A stretch of DNA of 64,000 bases from assembly GCA_012934845.2 (NCBI GenBank), contig WNNJ02003718.1, positions 248,001 through 312,000 on the forward strand, read 5' to 3'. The notes beneath the pieces were generated by a model. That model was not told the DNA's origin. It saw only the letters and a program-made list of their open reading frames with translations, and searched no databases. Shown here piece by piece: positions 38,855 to 51,299 of the stretch; within the stretch, counting starts at the first letter, position 1, and each line of letters starts with the position of its first letter. This DNA is from Pomphorhynchus laevis. Lineage: Eukaryota > Acanthocephala > Palaeacanthocephala > Echinorhynchida > Pomphorhynchidae. Position numbers and translations under genes: made by a program.

Positions 38855-41800
38855 ACAGGCCAGGAGCATAAGCTCAAATTGGCTGGATCACATAGCTCAA
38901 AACATTAAAAAACAGAAAATAAAGAAATAAAAGGTGAAACTGTCATTATCGTGATTTAATAATTGCCTTGAACTTCTGGACGGAACCGCTGTCGATTGTC
39001 GATGCATGAAGATTGTTCCACAGGTCAGCAATGCGATCACTTATCGTAACACAATTTGTTTTGGGACGGAGCCTGCGCTTTATCATAAGTCTGTGGCCTC
39101 GTAGTCGACCCGGTGGACGAATTGTAAACATAGACTTCGAAACATGTCCAGGTATAGACAGTGACCGCCATACATACACTAGGTCGGCGTCAGACAGCGA
39201 ACGTTCAACAGTGTGTACATTCAACAATGCCAGTCTCTAGGTATAGTTGACACCACGCACTGAGGACACAAAATGGGGTTTTCGTAATATCCGTTCGTAT
39301 ATTTCCAATTCGCCACGGAGCTGTGAATGTATTGCAGGGGACGCGTATAACATGTGCGATTTTATAAGGGCAGAGTAGGCAATGCGAAAACTAACTGGAT
39401 CGAGTTGGCCAAACGAGCGTCTTAACATACCTAGCATACGTCGACATTTGGATGCGACATATTGGACGTGGACTCGTGTCTTCATATCTTCACTTACGAT
39501 CACGCCGAGATCACTGAAACATTAAACCTTTTCGATGTTTACATCTTCTATCGCATATGTCCCTACGATTTTTATGGGACCTATGTGCATATGACTACAC
39601 TTGTTAGGATTCAAAACCAGTCCTTTTGCACGACACCATATGATTGATATGATTGATGTCATATCCAGTGAGTGAGCTCTATATGCTGATGATTTAAAAA
39701 TTTGGCGTCCAATACAAAGCACGCACGATGTAATTGAGTTGCAACGCGACGTAGACTTAATCACCAAATGGTGTCGTGCAAAAGGACTGGTTTTGAATCC
39801 TAACAAGTGTAATCATATGCACATAGTCCCATAAAAATCGTTATATATATTGAAAAGCAATGGACTCAGAACGCAGCCTTGTGGTACACTACAGGTGATT
39901 GCTGACCACTTAGATATACAACCTTTGATGCGCACGGCAAAGTAACGATCAGTTAGGAATGACTGAATCCAAGTTTTAACGCGACCGTCAATCCCACATA
40001 GCGATAGTTGATTGATAAGAATACGGTGTACGACCCTATCAAAAGCCTTTGATAAATCGAAGAAGAGCGTGTCCACTCCCGTTCCTGCTTGAACCGCATT
40101 AGACCAACTATTCCGGGAGAATACAAGGTTAGTTACCATAGAACAGTGAGGTCTGAAACCGTGATGGGCATCGTTGAGGATGTTATTGTCTTCTAGATGT
40201 GAACTTACTGTACGAAGCAGAATCTTCTCCATTACTTACCACGCAATTGAAGTTAGACTTATGGGACGATAATTGTTAGTCTAATTGCGATCACCCTTTT
40301 TGAACACTGGGCAGATTATAGATATTTTCCAGTCATCCAGTAAACTTCCAGAGTATAGAGAACTCTGGAATATAGCACATAGCGGACTTGTCAACACTGT
40401 AGCCAGCTCGCGGAAAAGTATAGATGGAAGGCCATCCGGTCCGGAAACGCGAGTACGTGGAAGCTTGAGTAGATCTGTACGGACGTCCTCTTCGCTAATA
40501 AATATATCATTAAGACATGATCGAATGAATCCGGGAGTGTAATGGGACAAATAGTCGTAATCCAACTTCGCTTCTTGAATTGCAAAATGAGCGGAAAAGA
40601 GCTCTGCAACTTCGATAGGGTCAACAATTAAATCACCCGCGTTATTCACAATGCTGTAAGATTTATCTGACGAGGTATTACGGCGCGGTAGGTGATTGAA
40701 TAACTGCTTAGGGTTCAAGGATGCATCCCGACATATGTTAGAAATGAAATTCTTCCTCTCCAGTCTCTTAATATAAGTTACTTTGTTTCTCAATAAACAG
40801 TATTTATCAAAGGATAGTCTACCATCTTTGTACGCAGAAAATGAGATATCCCGTGATCTGATTACATGCTTAATTTCAGAGTCAAACCAAATTGGAATAC
40901 GGATGCTCGTTTTCTTATGTTGAATTGGTGAGAAGAATGTCAATAACTCAATCAGAGTACGTTTGAGATGGTTCCATGCAGGGTTAGTACCAATGATAAA
41001 AGGATTGGGCCATGCTACCGTACTGAGTATACGTTCCATACTGAGAAAGTTAGCCTTCATTGGATTGACTTGTGGAACTGTTTTGATTGAACGAGGGCAT
41101 CTGAGCGAAACTACAATATCAATCACACGATGGTCACTAGAACTGATTGGTGGATCATAATTAATCCGGTCAATGATAGAGGCATCAACCGATAGGAATA
41201 TATCAAGTAGAGACGCACTATGTCCACGAGCGCGTGTAAATTCGTGAATTAGCTGATTAAGGTTCAAGTCATTAATAGCGTCGAGAAGATTTGCTGATTC
41301 AGGGTCACAACCAGGTAGAGGCACGAAGTTTATCCAGTCAACGTGCGACATATTGAAATCACCAAGAACTATCTCCGATGACTTAGTTCTTAAATGTTTT
41401 CGCAATGAGTGACAGATAGACACTGTGGATGAACGAGGTGATCGATAGAATAAGCCCACAATGAAATGACGATTATCTGTCGCTGTTAGTTTGACCCAAA
41501 TGTACTCATTTAGGGACACCTCGTCAGCGCATGCATCGATTAGTCTTACCGACAAAGAATCTCGCGCGAATATGATGACTCCACCACCTCTTGAAGATAA
41601 CCGATCCATACGAACAAGAGAGTATCCATCTAGACTAATTTCATCATCACATATTTGTGGATTAAGCCAGGTTTCCGTGAGTGCTACAATATCCGCATTT
41701 TTTGCTTGACAACAAAGGAAAGTTCGGATAACTTAGTTGATATACTAAGTATATTTGTATATAAGAGACGCAAGTTAGGTATATGGCAGTCTTGTTGATC

Positions 41801-42420
41801 CCGAATAAGTGTGTTGCGAGATTGAAAATCTTCCGAATGACGGCGATCACGAAAATGGAGTGAACTCGTCATTATTGTTGGCCCGATAGCTAGTTTAATG
41901 CGGCGCAACGCAAGGTGACAGGGTCTACTTGCTGCGCAAGAACAAGAGGCGTCCAGTGCACCCGAACACGCCGCCGCATTACCATAAAATTTTGAATAGT
42001 CAGGTTAGTTTCGCCTGCTACAGTCCGCCTATGAAGTTCTTGTTTTGCAGCTTTGAGTTTCTCTTGATCTTGAGGATCGAGGTCCCGTAAAAGTCTAATG
42101 ACGGATCCACGCAGACGGTATGCGTGTCTGAAGGGTGATTTAGCTGACTCACGAGTATTTAATATCACCTTAAGCAACGAGGTCTCAAGCTATCCGGTAC
42201 ACTCTTTACAGGACGAAATAGCGAAAAAACCCACAAAGAGCACACTTCATTATCATCGCAAACCGATAAAACGAATGACAAAATGGAACAAACCTTATCG
42301 AGATCGTAATTCATGCGATACTGACAATTCACAGATGATGACTCCTCAACATTCGCTACAATAACTGCTCGATCTCGACCACTGTTTGTGTTCATATTTG
42401 AGCGAACTTCGCAATAACCA
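38855..42420 (-). mobile_element. LINE-B relative, nearly full length but broken
   Basis: Minus strand, 5' to 3'. ORF1 C-terminal domain (42395-41890; AVIVANVEES, then LRDLDPQDQEKLKAAKQELH) with a frameshift near 42175. Then APE endonuclease: LRLLYTNILSIS, MDRLSSRGGGVIIFARDS, FYRSPRSS, LGDFNMSHVDW, SSSDHRVID (442-residue open frame 41609-40281). RT follows: GPDGLPSILFRELA, CPVFKKGDRN, GFRPHCSMVTNLV, LFFDLSKAFDRVVH, SVPQGCVLSPLLFNIY, and C-terminal parts to 38946. The YADD block (39677-39834) is inverted. The 3' UTR ends TGTTGTAACAATAATAAT. Dead. Confidence 0.9.
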
Positions 42421-42592
42421 GCTGAAAAATTATTTGGCGTTGCAGCTCGAGGGAGAATATTCGCCAGGTTTAGGTTAATTAAATCGCATTTAAACGTAAC
42501 TGTGGAATAGACTGTTCCAACTCACTGTTGGAGTGATAATCCACGACCGAGCACTCAGACAAATTGTTGGTTGGTACAGACTTGTTAAGATT

Positions 42593-45500
42593 GTTCAACT
42601 ACGTACCAAACTTCCATTAATCTTTCTCATTCTAACAATGCTAACGGTAAAGCTTTCGTATTCCTCCCCCAATCTAAATAAATCTCAAACTTCTTTATTA
42701 TCTTCACGTACTTCTTACTCGACCTCGCCCGTATCACTTCTCAATAATTTACATCCTTCCATCAAAATCATTTTCAGCAACATTTCCGATCAACTGATTC
42801 AACACTCCATTCCTGTCACTCATGCCCCAACCTATCTTAATTATCCTTACTCTACCTCCCACGTAACACTTCCAAATAATTTACATCCTTTATTTAAAAT
42901 CATAACAAGTCACATCTCTGATCAACCGATTCAACACCCCGCTCCTGTCACACTTGCTCCAACCAATATTAATTCTATATCAAGCACTCCTGTCATTTCC
43001 ACTTCTATTTGCTCATCTGCCTCTACTCCTACCAGCTCTGTCCGTCCACCACTTCCACGAAATCGTTTTCCTTCGCGCGATCGCTGTATAATCATATCAA
43101 ACTTAAAGCTTTCCGAATCTGCTTCTCCACAATCTCGCCTCGATGATGATGTATCTGCTTTCAGGTCTATCCTAGCAACCATTTTTCCTGATGATAACCC
43201 ATCCCTCTTCAATAATATCGTTCCTGTATCCTTTATTCGTTTAAACAAATCCACTAAATTCAATCATCTCAGTCCTCCACTCTTAAAAATCGTTTTCCGA
43301 CATAGTTCACATGCCTCTTCTGTACTCTCCCAACGTTTTAAACTTCTTACCACTTCATCTACTTGCCGTATCTTTCCTGACCGCTCCCCTTCTGATATTG
43401 CCCAGCTCAATTTAGCTCGCATTGAGAAACATCGACGTGAAACAAACGGCGAGTCATCCTTATCTATACGTAAAATCAACGGAAATTTTCAAGTTGTACA
43501 CACAAGGTCAAAAAAGCTAATATACTTCTCGATATCTTCGATTAATTACCTATCGATATTCTCTGCATTAACGAATCCTGGCACTCTGACTCCGACGATC
43601 TTGCTGTTCGTCGTCTATGCCGCTCTGGTTGTTCTCTAGTTGAATCAGCTCGTCAAATTGCACCTCATACATCTACTGCTTATAACCATGGCGGTATTGT
43701 TGCCATTGCTCGTCACCCAATGTCTTTGCGTAAAATCAACGTTAACATCCGTTACACTTCGTTCGAATTACTCATATGCAGATTATCAACGCCTTTCCCT
43801 CTGGAACTTGTGATTGTATACCGTCCAGGTTCAGTTGCCCCATCACGTATCTTCTTTAACGACCTTGCAGATCTAATGTCTCACTGTTCATTGTCTTATA
43901 CTCCTTCTTTTGTTCTCGGTGACTTTAACATTCGTCTTGATCGCCCGTCTGACTCTCAATCTATCACTTTAACCAATCTTTTTCTAATATTAACTATAAA
44001 TTACTTTTAACAAGCCCAACTCATATTCTCTGTGGTGTTCTCGACATCATTGCTGTTCCTAACTGCTTCAATGATTATACCTCCTTGTCAATTACTAATC
44101 CTGGTTTGTCCGATCATTTCCTTGTCACTCTTATTCTTACTCGTCACCATCTTCCTTCTCCGCCTTTACCATTATCTACAGCAAGTCGACTCTGGAAGCT
44201 TCTCGATATCCCTATTCTCTGCACAGCCTTAATCAATTCTTCACTCTTTTCACTTCCTCTTAACTATCTCTCTCCCGATGATCTCTGCATTCTGTTTGAT
44301 TCTGAACTTACGTCGATTCTCAATAACCTTCTGCCTAGTCGACTCAGACGTTCTCAGCGCTTGCGCCATGCTCCCTGGTTCGATTTGACTGAGTCTTTCC
44401 AAGCGTCGACTCTGTCACTCTTTTCGTATGTATAAACGATTTCTTAAACGTTCTCCCAACTCACTTCCTCCAAATCTTCGTGATTCCTACTTTTCTCAAC
44501 GCCGTTCACATCTCATTCTTATACGTACTAAACGTACTCTCTTTTGGCGAAATTAACTCGAGTCATCTTCCAACTCTAAATCTCATTGGAAAATCTTAAA
44601 CTCAATTCTTTCACGATCATCTAACCCTTGTAATATAAATCCAGATAATTTTTCTTCTTATCTACAAACTAAGCTATCTAATTTACTTTCCCGACTTCCC
44701 ATAGCCCCCTTGTACCCACTCTTCTCTTTAAATACTTCTCTCCCAGAACTATTTCACCTTCTTCCCGTTTCGTCTAATGAAGTTTCTTCGGTTTCTGCTG
44801 TCATTACCTATTAAAACCTCTCCTTCTGACCCCTAATTCCCACTCACTTGCTTAAGAATATCTAATCCTCTATCTCATCCTTCCTAACCACACTGTTCAA
44901 CTCATCCATCCGTAGCCGTATATTTCCTTCCATATGGAAATGCGCCACTGTTCGTCCTCTCATCAAAAAGCAATCTCTCGATTCTTCACTACCATATTCG
45001 TACCGTCCTATCTCACTTTTCCCAACCCTCTCTAAACTCCTTGAGCGTCTCGTTCTCAAGCAAGTTAATACATATCTCTTTTCCTCCAACTTATTTCCTC
45101 CCTTCCAAGCCGCTTTTCACTTTAATCATTCTACCGAAATTGCATGTCTTAAAGTTTATAACGACTTACTCATATCACGCGATCATAAATTATGTATTGT
45201 CATAGTTTATCTTGATCTATCGTCTGCTTTTGACATCGTCAATCACTCGATTCTTCTCCATCGCATTCGTCATGATTATGGTTTCTCTTTACCCACTGTA
45301 TCATGATTTTCTTAATATCTATCAAACCGTACATTTCGCGTCGATTCTAACTCTTCTCTCTCCCATCCTTCGTCCATTCCGTCCGGTGTTCCACAAGGCT
45401 CCGTATTAGGCCCTGTGCTTTTCTCTCTTCCTCTCGGTGATTTGTCTTCGATTTCTCATAAATTCAACTTCCATGTTATGCAATATGCTGATGACATTCT

Positions 45501-46395
45501 CATCTATGCTCATGCACCTGTTTATCGTATTCACGATCTTAGTGTTTATGCTTCCGACTGTCTTGTCTCAATTTCCAATCATCTTTCTTCCCTTCGCCTT
45601 TCTCTGAATCCTGATAAATCCAAAATTATGTGGATCCTACCTCGACGCCTCGGCTTCGAACCTCCCTCCGTATCATTAAATTCTACAATTCTTCCTATCG
45701 TTGATAATCTCGTTTTCCTAGGCTTCCATTTTGACAACCGACTTTCACTTAAACCTTTCGTTAGTGATAAAGTACGCTCATCTACCTTGATACTCCGCAA
45801 TCTCCGTCAAGTTCGTAGGATTGATCGATTTCCCTTCTTGTATGGCTCTCATATTTTCTCTTCTTTTTTCTAGACTCGATTATCGTCTTAGTCTATTTTC
45901 CAACTCACCTAAATCCACTCTTCTTCCCCTACAACGCATCGTCAACGCAGCCGTCCGAATTCTCCTCCGTCTTCGTCGTTTTGATCATACATCCTACCAT
46001 CTTGCTTCTCTCGATTTGCCTACAATTTATTGTCGTGTTCAAATTCGTCTTCTTATCGTTGCTTTCCGCCTTGTAACTTTGCATACCCCTTCATTTATCA
46101 ACCTTCCTTTTCTTGATTATTCTCGTCCTGTTTACTGTTCCTTGCGTTCCTGTAATTCCCTTCTTTTACATGTACCAAACTACTCTACCTCCTTTGGACT
46201 CCGCTCCTTCCTAGTGGCTGCTCGTCTATCGTGGAACCATCTGCCCATTCATATACACCAATCAACTTCTCTGCCGTTCTTCAAACGACAAATCCGATCC
46301 CATTTAAACAATTTACCTGCTTGACTTTTTCATTTTTGTTTGTAGACTTGTAAGCGTACAGCTTGTACGCATTTGCCATATTAAATAAATTTGTA
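42593..46395 (+). mobile_element. LINE-A copy 2 (left inverted arm)
   Basis: ORF1 (within 42533-43639) has two units of a 44-codon repeat (NNLHPSIKII, ISDQLIQH, PVTHAP) and an RNA-binding-like domain (CIIISNLKLSES, VSFIRLNKS, LLKIVF). ORF2: endonuclease with CINESWHSDSDD, VYRPGSVAPS, LGDFNIRLDR and GLSDHFLV; RT with VYLDLSSAFDIVNHS, GVPQGSVLGP and QYADDILIYAHA; end LPIHIHQSTSLPFFKRQ at about 46324. Frameshifts (near 43980 and 45830) and two nonsense codons after SLPTVS (about 45303-45316) inactivate it. A deletion of about 105 bp fuses ORF1 to ORF2. The 3' hairpin GCGTAC/GTACGC is at 46354-46370. Confidence 0.92.
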
Positions 46396-46486
46396 TTATT
46401 AACGTTTAAATACTTAAAGTGTATATGGCGAAAACTACGATTTACTTTAAACTACTGTTTACTGTATATCGATGGATAATAAATAT

Positions 46487-46570
46487 ATTGACGCTACTAA
46501 TGAATCCATAAAAAAATTGACGCTACTAATGAATCCATATTGACGCTACTAATGAATCCTAAAAAAATTT
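46487..46570. repeat. Short tandem repeat, about 29 bp, three copies
   Basis: ATTGACGCTACTAATGAATCC plus an A-rich spacer is repeated three times between the 3' end of LINE-A copy 2 and the 5' region of LINE-B. No coding role; possibly repeated 3' junction or 5' UTR sequence. Confidence 0.8.
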
Positions 46571-46689
46571 TTGGTTTCTTATAAACATACATTTTAGATC
46601 GTTAAATGATCCACTTACTCATAAAGATTTTCATATCTTAAAAAAAAGTTTGAGCTTAAAAAAAAGTTTGAGATAAAATAACATACATC

Positions 46690-49600
46690 TTGAGAATCAG
46701 TTCAAAATTTGAACTTTCTTGGCTGCTTAATAAACTACTTACAAATTGGAACTACTTACACAATACAAATTCGACACAGACAATTATACCGAAGAACCAA
46801 TATCAAACATCATGGTCAAACAGAGGAAGACTACAAAGCGAGCTATTGCAACAAAGTTTGTGGATCATCAGATTCAATGTTCTAGTGAAGATTGTAGTGT
46901 GTGGACAAGTGTATCGTTTCCGGAGGAAAAGAAATCTGCGCTATCGAATAAATCATTTTACTGTGGGTACTGCTGCGCATCTTTGCTAATTCATTTGAAG
47001 GGCCATTGTGACGAGAAAATATCTACAAATGCTTCGGAAAGGAACACATATTCAAAAAGTTGCATCGATCGGGAAGTACAAAGTTCTGGCGAATCAGATA
47101 CCTATAAAGATATACCCATTCAAGAGTTTCACGTTCAGAACACTAAAAATACAAATAGCGAAATACCAAGTTCATCCCGTATCTGGAAAAAAGGTCATCC
47201 AAATTCACGCGTGATGCAAACGTTGAGTAAGAAATTTGAAGGCAATAGTGCGTCGTCAATATCGGTTGTTAGTGGTGAGCCGTCGGTGTCGCTGGACAAT
47301 GATGCTTTGAAGGTATCGGACAATTACGAAGTATCGTCTATATCGGTGATTAATGATTATCGCAATGAAATCGGTATAACTGGAGTCACCGATGAACGAG
47401 CTTCACACAATGATACAGACGTCGATATAGATAATGTTCACTCAGCTTTCAAGTGTATTTGTTCAAATGAGATGGAACAAGGGCGAGACGCAAGAAGCAA
47501 ACCGGATGAGGGTGGTGACGGCAGCGATTCTTTCAGCAAAAAAAACGTATTTTGATAATAAAAGTCACACAGATCGCAATCATACATTAAATAGGGGCTG
47601 TAACATACTTATTTGGGGTTTAGATGAGTCATCAGCCTCAAGTGCACAGGAGCGGCTTGATGATGATATTGCCGGTTTACGTGTGTTCTTTTCTAATTTG
47701 CTCGAAAAAGGTGAGGAAGAGGTCGCATCGTCTATTTTAGTAAGGCAGCTCTATAGGTTGGGTAAGAAAAACGATAGATCACGATTGCTAAAGGTTGTGT
47801 TAGGATCGGCAGAGCAAGCAAAGTGTCTTTTAGACCGTGGTTATCGACTTAAAGGTAACAAAATACGAATTTTACGTGATCTTTCTCTCGAAGACAGGCA
47901 AAAATTGAAGGATATCAAGGCGGAACTTCATTACAGGCTGCAAAACGGTGAATCGAATCTGTGCATTCGAAATTTTCGGGTTGTGAGGTGGCGTCCTGCA
48001 GTTCGATGGAGATCGATCAATCTTTCTCTAGACCTTACAACGCCATGATTGGACATCTAGTGGATATATGTTTGGAAAGGAAGTTGCCATCTAATTGTTC
48101 AGAGAGAATATGTAATAATGAATGTCCTCTGGTGGTAGGTTACTCCAATATCAGAAGCTTACCTGCTCAATTGTCTGAAGTGCAGCAGTTTATATCTTTT
48201 AAAGATTTTGACGTGTTTTGCATTTCTGAGTCATGGCTTCATTATCAAATTAATGATGACCTTATGGCTATCTCTGGGTATCGACTTTTGAGAGCAGATA
48301 GAGTTGCAGGTCGTCGTGGCGGGGGTGTTGCTGCTTATATTAAAAACACCTTATCAATTACGAAGATTACTGAATTGTGCGATGATCACTATTCATTCGA
48401 GTTATTGTCATTCTGCGTCAATGATACTCATTGTTCAATAGATATCTGCGTCGTATACAGATCACCCTCAGTTCATACACAGTTAGATCTTCTGAAAAAT
48501 CAGTTAAGATCATTCTGCTCCTCAAATTATTTCTTCCTTATTGGGGATTTTAATCTTCCTCAAGTTAACTGGATTAGTAACAACCGGTATTACTATAATG
48601 TCGAAAACTGCGAGCTTGCTGAATTCTTGCTGGCAGAGCTTCTCCTGATCCAACATATTAATCAGCCAACATGTATATCGTCTCAACCAGAGACAATATT
48701 AGATCTTGGGTTTACCAAGCGCATTGAAGATGTAATCAGAGTTGATTTCGAGTCTCCTTTAGGAACCAGTGACCATTGTGTGATTTCAGTACAGATTGCT
48801 CACACTTTACAACGACGATCTAAGTGCAGTGGCATCGGAAAGCGTAATTGGAATCGAGTAAATGTGGAAGATCTCCAACTCTATAGTCATCAGCTGAACT
48901 TCGGATCTGCTGATCTTCCAATTGATGATCATTTATCGTTAGTGACCAGTAACCTCATAACCATTTCGGATACGTTTGCACCAATAAGAAATAGGGCTTA
49001 CAAGACGACAACGCCATTGTGGTTCGACAATGAGTTGGAGACTACGATAAAGGAAAGAAATCGATTATGGCGAATCTCTCAACGTAACACTGTTACGCAC
49101 CGTGAGTACAAAACTCTTCGCAATCTATGCAACCAACTAAAACGCTCAAAAAGAAAAACATTTGAAGAGGGTATTGCTTCTGACATTAACAGGTCACCTA
49201 AACGTTTTTGGGCATACGTTAGACATCGTCGAATCCTACCTTCTACGATTAATTGTGTACGTTTAGAAAGTGGTGATGTAGTTGACAAGGAGGCTATTGT
49301 GGAAGCTCTTGCAAGCAGTTTTGTAGTATCTCCATCCTCGCAATCGAATATTGACCAGATACAGTACCCGCCCAACTTACAATCTAACTTACCAATATCT
49401 CCTATTAATGTCATTGAAGTTCAGTCTGAACTCCATAAATTAAATAGTTTTGGCTCTGCAGGACCAGATGGTGTATCCCCTTTTCTTTTGCGTACTCTGT
49501 CGCACATTATTGCTCCAAGCCTTACGTCTCTATTTCATCGAAGCTTACAGTATTCGTGGATTCCTGATGATTGGAAAAGGGCAATTGTTGTACCTATTCC

Positions 49601-50995
49601 AAAGAAACAGTTGGCACTAACTTGTTCAGATTTTAGACCAATTAGTCTTACCAGTGTTATTTCTAAAATTATGGAGAGACTCATTGCGAAGAGAATACGT
49701 GAACATCTAAATTTATATCAAATTCTTGATGATTCTCAGCACGGCTTCCGACCTGGTCGCTCGTGCCTAACTAATCTGTTGAATGCTCGCGAACATTGGG
49801 TAGCTGCTCTTAGTTCGGGTCTTACAGTTGATATAATATTTCTTGATTTCTCTAAGGCCTTTGATAGAGTTCCACATGCTGGTTTAGATTCACTACTACG
49901 TCATTACGGTGTACCTACGACAATTTGCAACTGGATTAAGACATTTCTCGAGGATCGATCATTCGTTGTGCGATTAGATGAAGTTTTGTCAACAGCTCGA
50001 CGTGTTCATTCGGGTGTTCCTCAGGGCACGGTCCTAGGTCCACTTCTCTTTATCATCTTTTTGAATGACCTACTCCTAAGGTTAAAGTGTCCTCACCTGG
50101 CATTTGCTGACGATGTTAAAATATGGGCAACAACCCAAAACGAGGCGGATTGTGAATTTTTACAATGTGACCTTAACCGTATCGGGACTTGGTGTAATAG
50201 CACTGGCTTGATACTCAACGCGACAAAATGTGTATGGATCAGATTGGGTAGAGATAAAACTCATTTCGATTACAAAATAAATGGACACTCAATCAAGCGA
50301 GTCTCAGAACATCCCGACCTGGGAGTGATAATTCACGAATCGCTAAAGACAAGAGCAAATAGTGATCACGCGCGGTTAAAAGCGATACGTGCCTTATACT
50401 GCATAAAAATGACTTTTGCAAAATTATCGCCGCAAATCTTCGCCAAACTTTATTGTGCCCTAGTAAGACCACATCTTGAGTATTGTGTACAGGCAACCTT
50501 TCCAACGACCAGGAGTGAGTTGAATAACTTGGAAAGTGTAATGAGACGAGCTTCTCGGATGTGTTGTCAAGGAAGCTTTATTTCAAGATTAAGATGTTTG
50601 AACGTTTTATCAGTGAGGTATCGGTATCTTTTTCTTGATCTGATTACACTTTGGAAAATTGTACATTCAGCTGATGGCTTTCCTTTGGGTGTAGTTAGAT
50701 TTCGAGATAATTCGAGATTGCGAGGCCATTGTAAGATGCTTTTTAAAAAATTACCGGGTAAGCTGCGAAAATTTTACAGACTGTCTGAACGGGCAGTAGA
50801 TGTTTGGAATAGTTTGCCTGAACCTATCGCTGCCATCACCAATTTCCTCGCTTTCAAAAACAGGGTTCGACGTTGGATATACGTCCAGGCTGATTTGTCA
50901 CCTTTTCTAACCTACCCATTTGGTTGATCTTTTTTCTGTATTGTGTGATCGGCTTAAAGCCTTATGGCTAAGTCTGAACTTGATAATAATAATAT
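46690..50995 (+). mobile_element. LINE-B, nearly intact CR1-like element
   Basis: ORF1 (probable start 46812) has a PHD-like Cys cluster (QCSSEDCSVW then FYCGYC) and, after a frame change at an A8 run (47541-47548), an RNA-binding-like domain (NILIWGLDESS, ILVRQLYRLGKK, LLKVVL). Its stop overlaps the ORF2 start as ATGA (48045-48048). ORF2 is uninterrupted to 50927, 961 residues from that ATG. APE: YSNIRS, ISESWL, GRRGGGVAAY, VYRSPS, IGDFNLPQVNW, TSDHCVI. RT: GSAGPDGVSPFLL, GFRPGRSCLTNLL, IIFLDFSKAFDRVPH, GVPQGTVLGPLLF and catalytic LAFADDVKIW, then the thumb and C-terminal regions. The 3' UTR has a GGCTTAAAGCC hairpin and ends in GATAATAATAATA. All catalytic motifs are kept, so it is young. 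Confidence 0.93.
47961..50927 (+). CDS. LINE-B ORF2: APE endonuclease-reverse transcriptase
   Basis: Open across 988 codons; the likely start is the ATG at 48045, since upstream codons overlap ORF1 in another frame. Nicks target DNA and primes reverse transcription of its own RNA (known for CR1-clade LINEs). Endonuclease about residues 1-240, linker with TPLWFDNELE, RT about 460-730 with the AFADD catalytic pair, C-terminal conserved block to the end (LRGHCKMLF, RAVDVWNSLPEP). No stop, frameshift or lost catalytic residue was seen. Confidence 0.92.
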   Translation: MHSKFSGCEVASCSSMEIDQSFSRPYNAMIGHLVDICLERKLPSNCSERICNNECPLVVGYSNIRSLPAQLSEVQQFISFKDFDVFCISESWLHYQINDDLMAISGYRLLRADRVAGRRGGGVAAYIKNTLSITKITELCDDHYSFELLSFCVNDTHCSIDICVVYRSPSVHTQLDLLKNQLRSFCSSNYFFLIGDFNLPQVNWISNNRYYYNVENCELAEFLLAELLLIQHINQPTCISSQPETILDLGFTKRIEDVIRVDFESPLGTSDHCVISVQIAHTLQRRSKCSGIGKRNWNRVNVEDLQLYSHQLNFGSADLPIDDHLSLVTSNLITISDTFAPIRNRAYKTTTPLWFDNELETTIKERNRLWRISQRNTVTHREYKTLRNLCNQLKRSKRKTFEEGIASDINRSPKRFWAYVRHRRILPSTINCVRLESGDVVDKEAIVEALASSFVVSPSSQSNIDQIQYPPNLQSNLPISPINVIEVQSELHKLNSFGSAGPDGVSPFLLRTLSHIIAPSLTSLFHRSLQYSWIPDDWKRAIVVPIPKKQLALTCSDFRPISLTSVISKIMERLIAKRIREHLNLYQILDDSQHGFRPGRSCLTNLLNAREHWVAALSSGLTVDIIFLDFSKAFDRVPHAGLDSLLRHYGVPTTICNWIKTFLEDRSFVVRLDEVLSTARRVHSGVPQGTVLGPLLFIIFLNDLLLRLKCPHLAFADDVKIWATTQNEADCEFLQCDLNRIGTWCNSTGLILNATKCVWIRLGRDKTHFDYKINGHSIKRVSEHPDLGVIIHESLKTRANSDHARLKAIRALYCIKMTFAKLSPQIFAKLYCALVRPHLEYCVQATFPTTRSELNNLESVMRRASRMCCQGSFISRLRCLNVLSVRYRYLFLDLITLWKIVHSADGFPLGVVRFRDNSRLRGHCKMLFKKLPGKLRKFYRLSERAVDVWNSLPEPIAAITNFLAFKNRVRRWIYVQADLSPFLTYPFG

Positions 50996-51299
50996 ATCAA
51001 TATAGGTCGAAACAGGTGTCCTATTGATTTGCTTGTATTTAATCAAACTTGGTTTGAGTCTATGGATGTCTGTTCATTACCACTACAGTTTAATTCAAAT
51101 CTTTTTGGAATACAAAATTGCTTATTTATTAAATACACTTAGAACTGTTTGAATATGATAATTGATTTTATCGGGTAAAATAAATGTGAATTAAACTTAA
51201 AATAATATTATTAATCTTAGAAAACAAAACGAGCAAAAGATCAAAGTTACATCACAAACATCAAAAAATAAAAGAATAGAACAAAACCTATAAGTCATT

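Noticed and set aside
42931-43263. Minus-strand frame within LINE-A copy 2
   Set aside because: Shadow of ORF1 on the other strand; the same ant-sense frame appears wherever LINE-A occurs (also 44862-45089 and 59456-59683).
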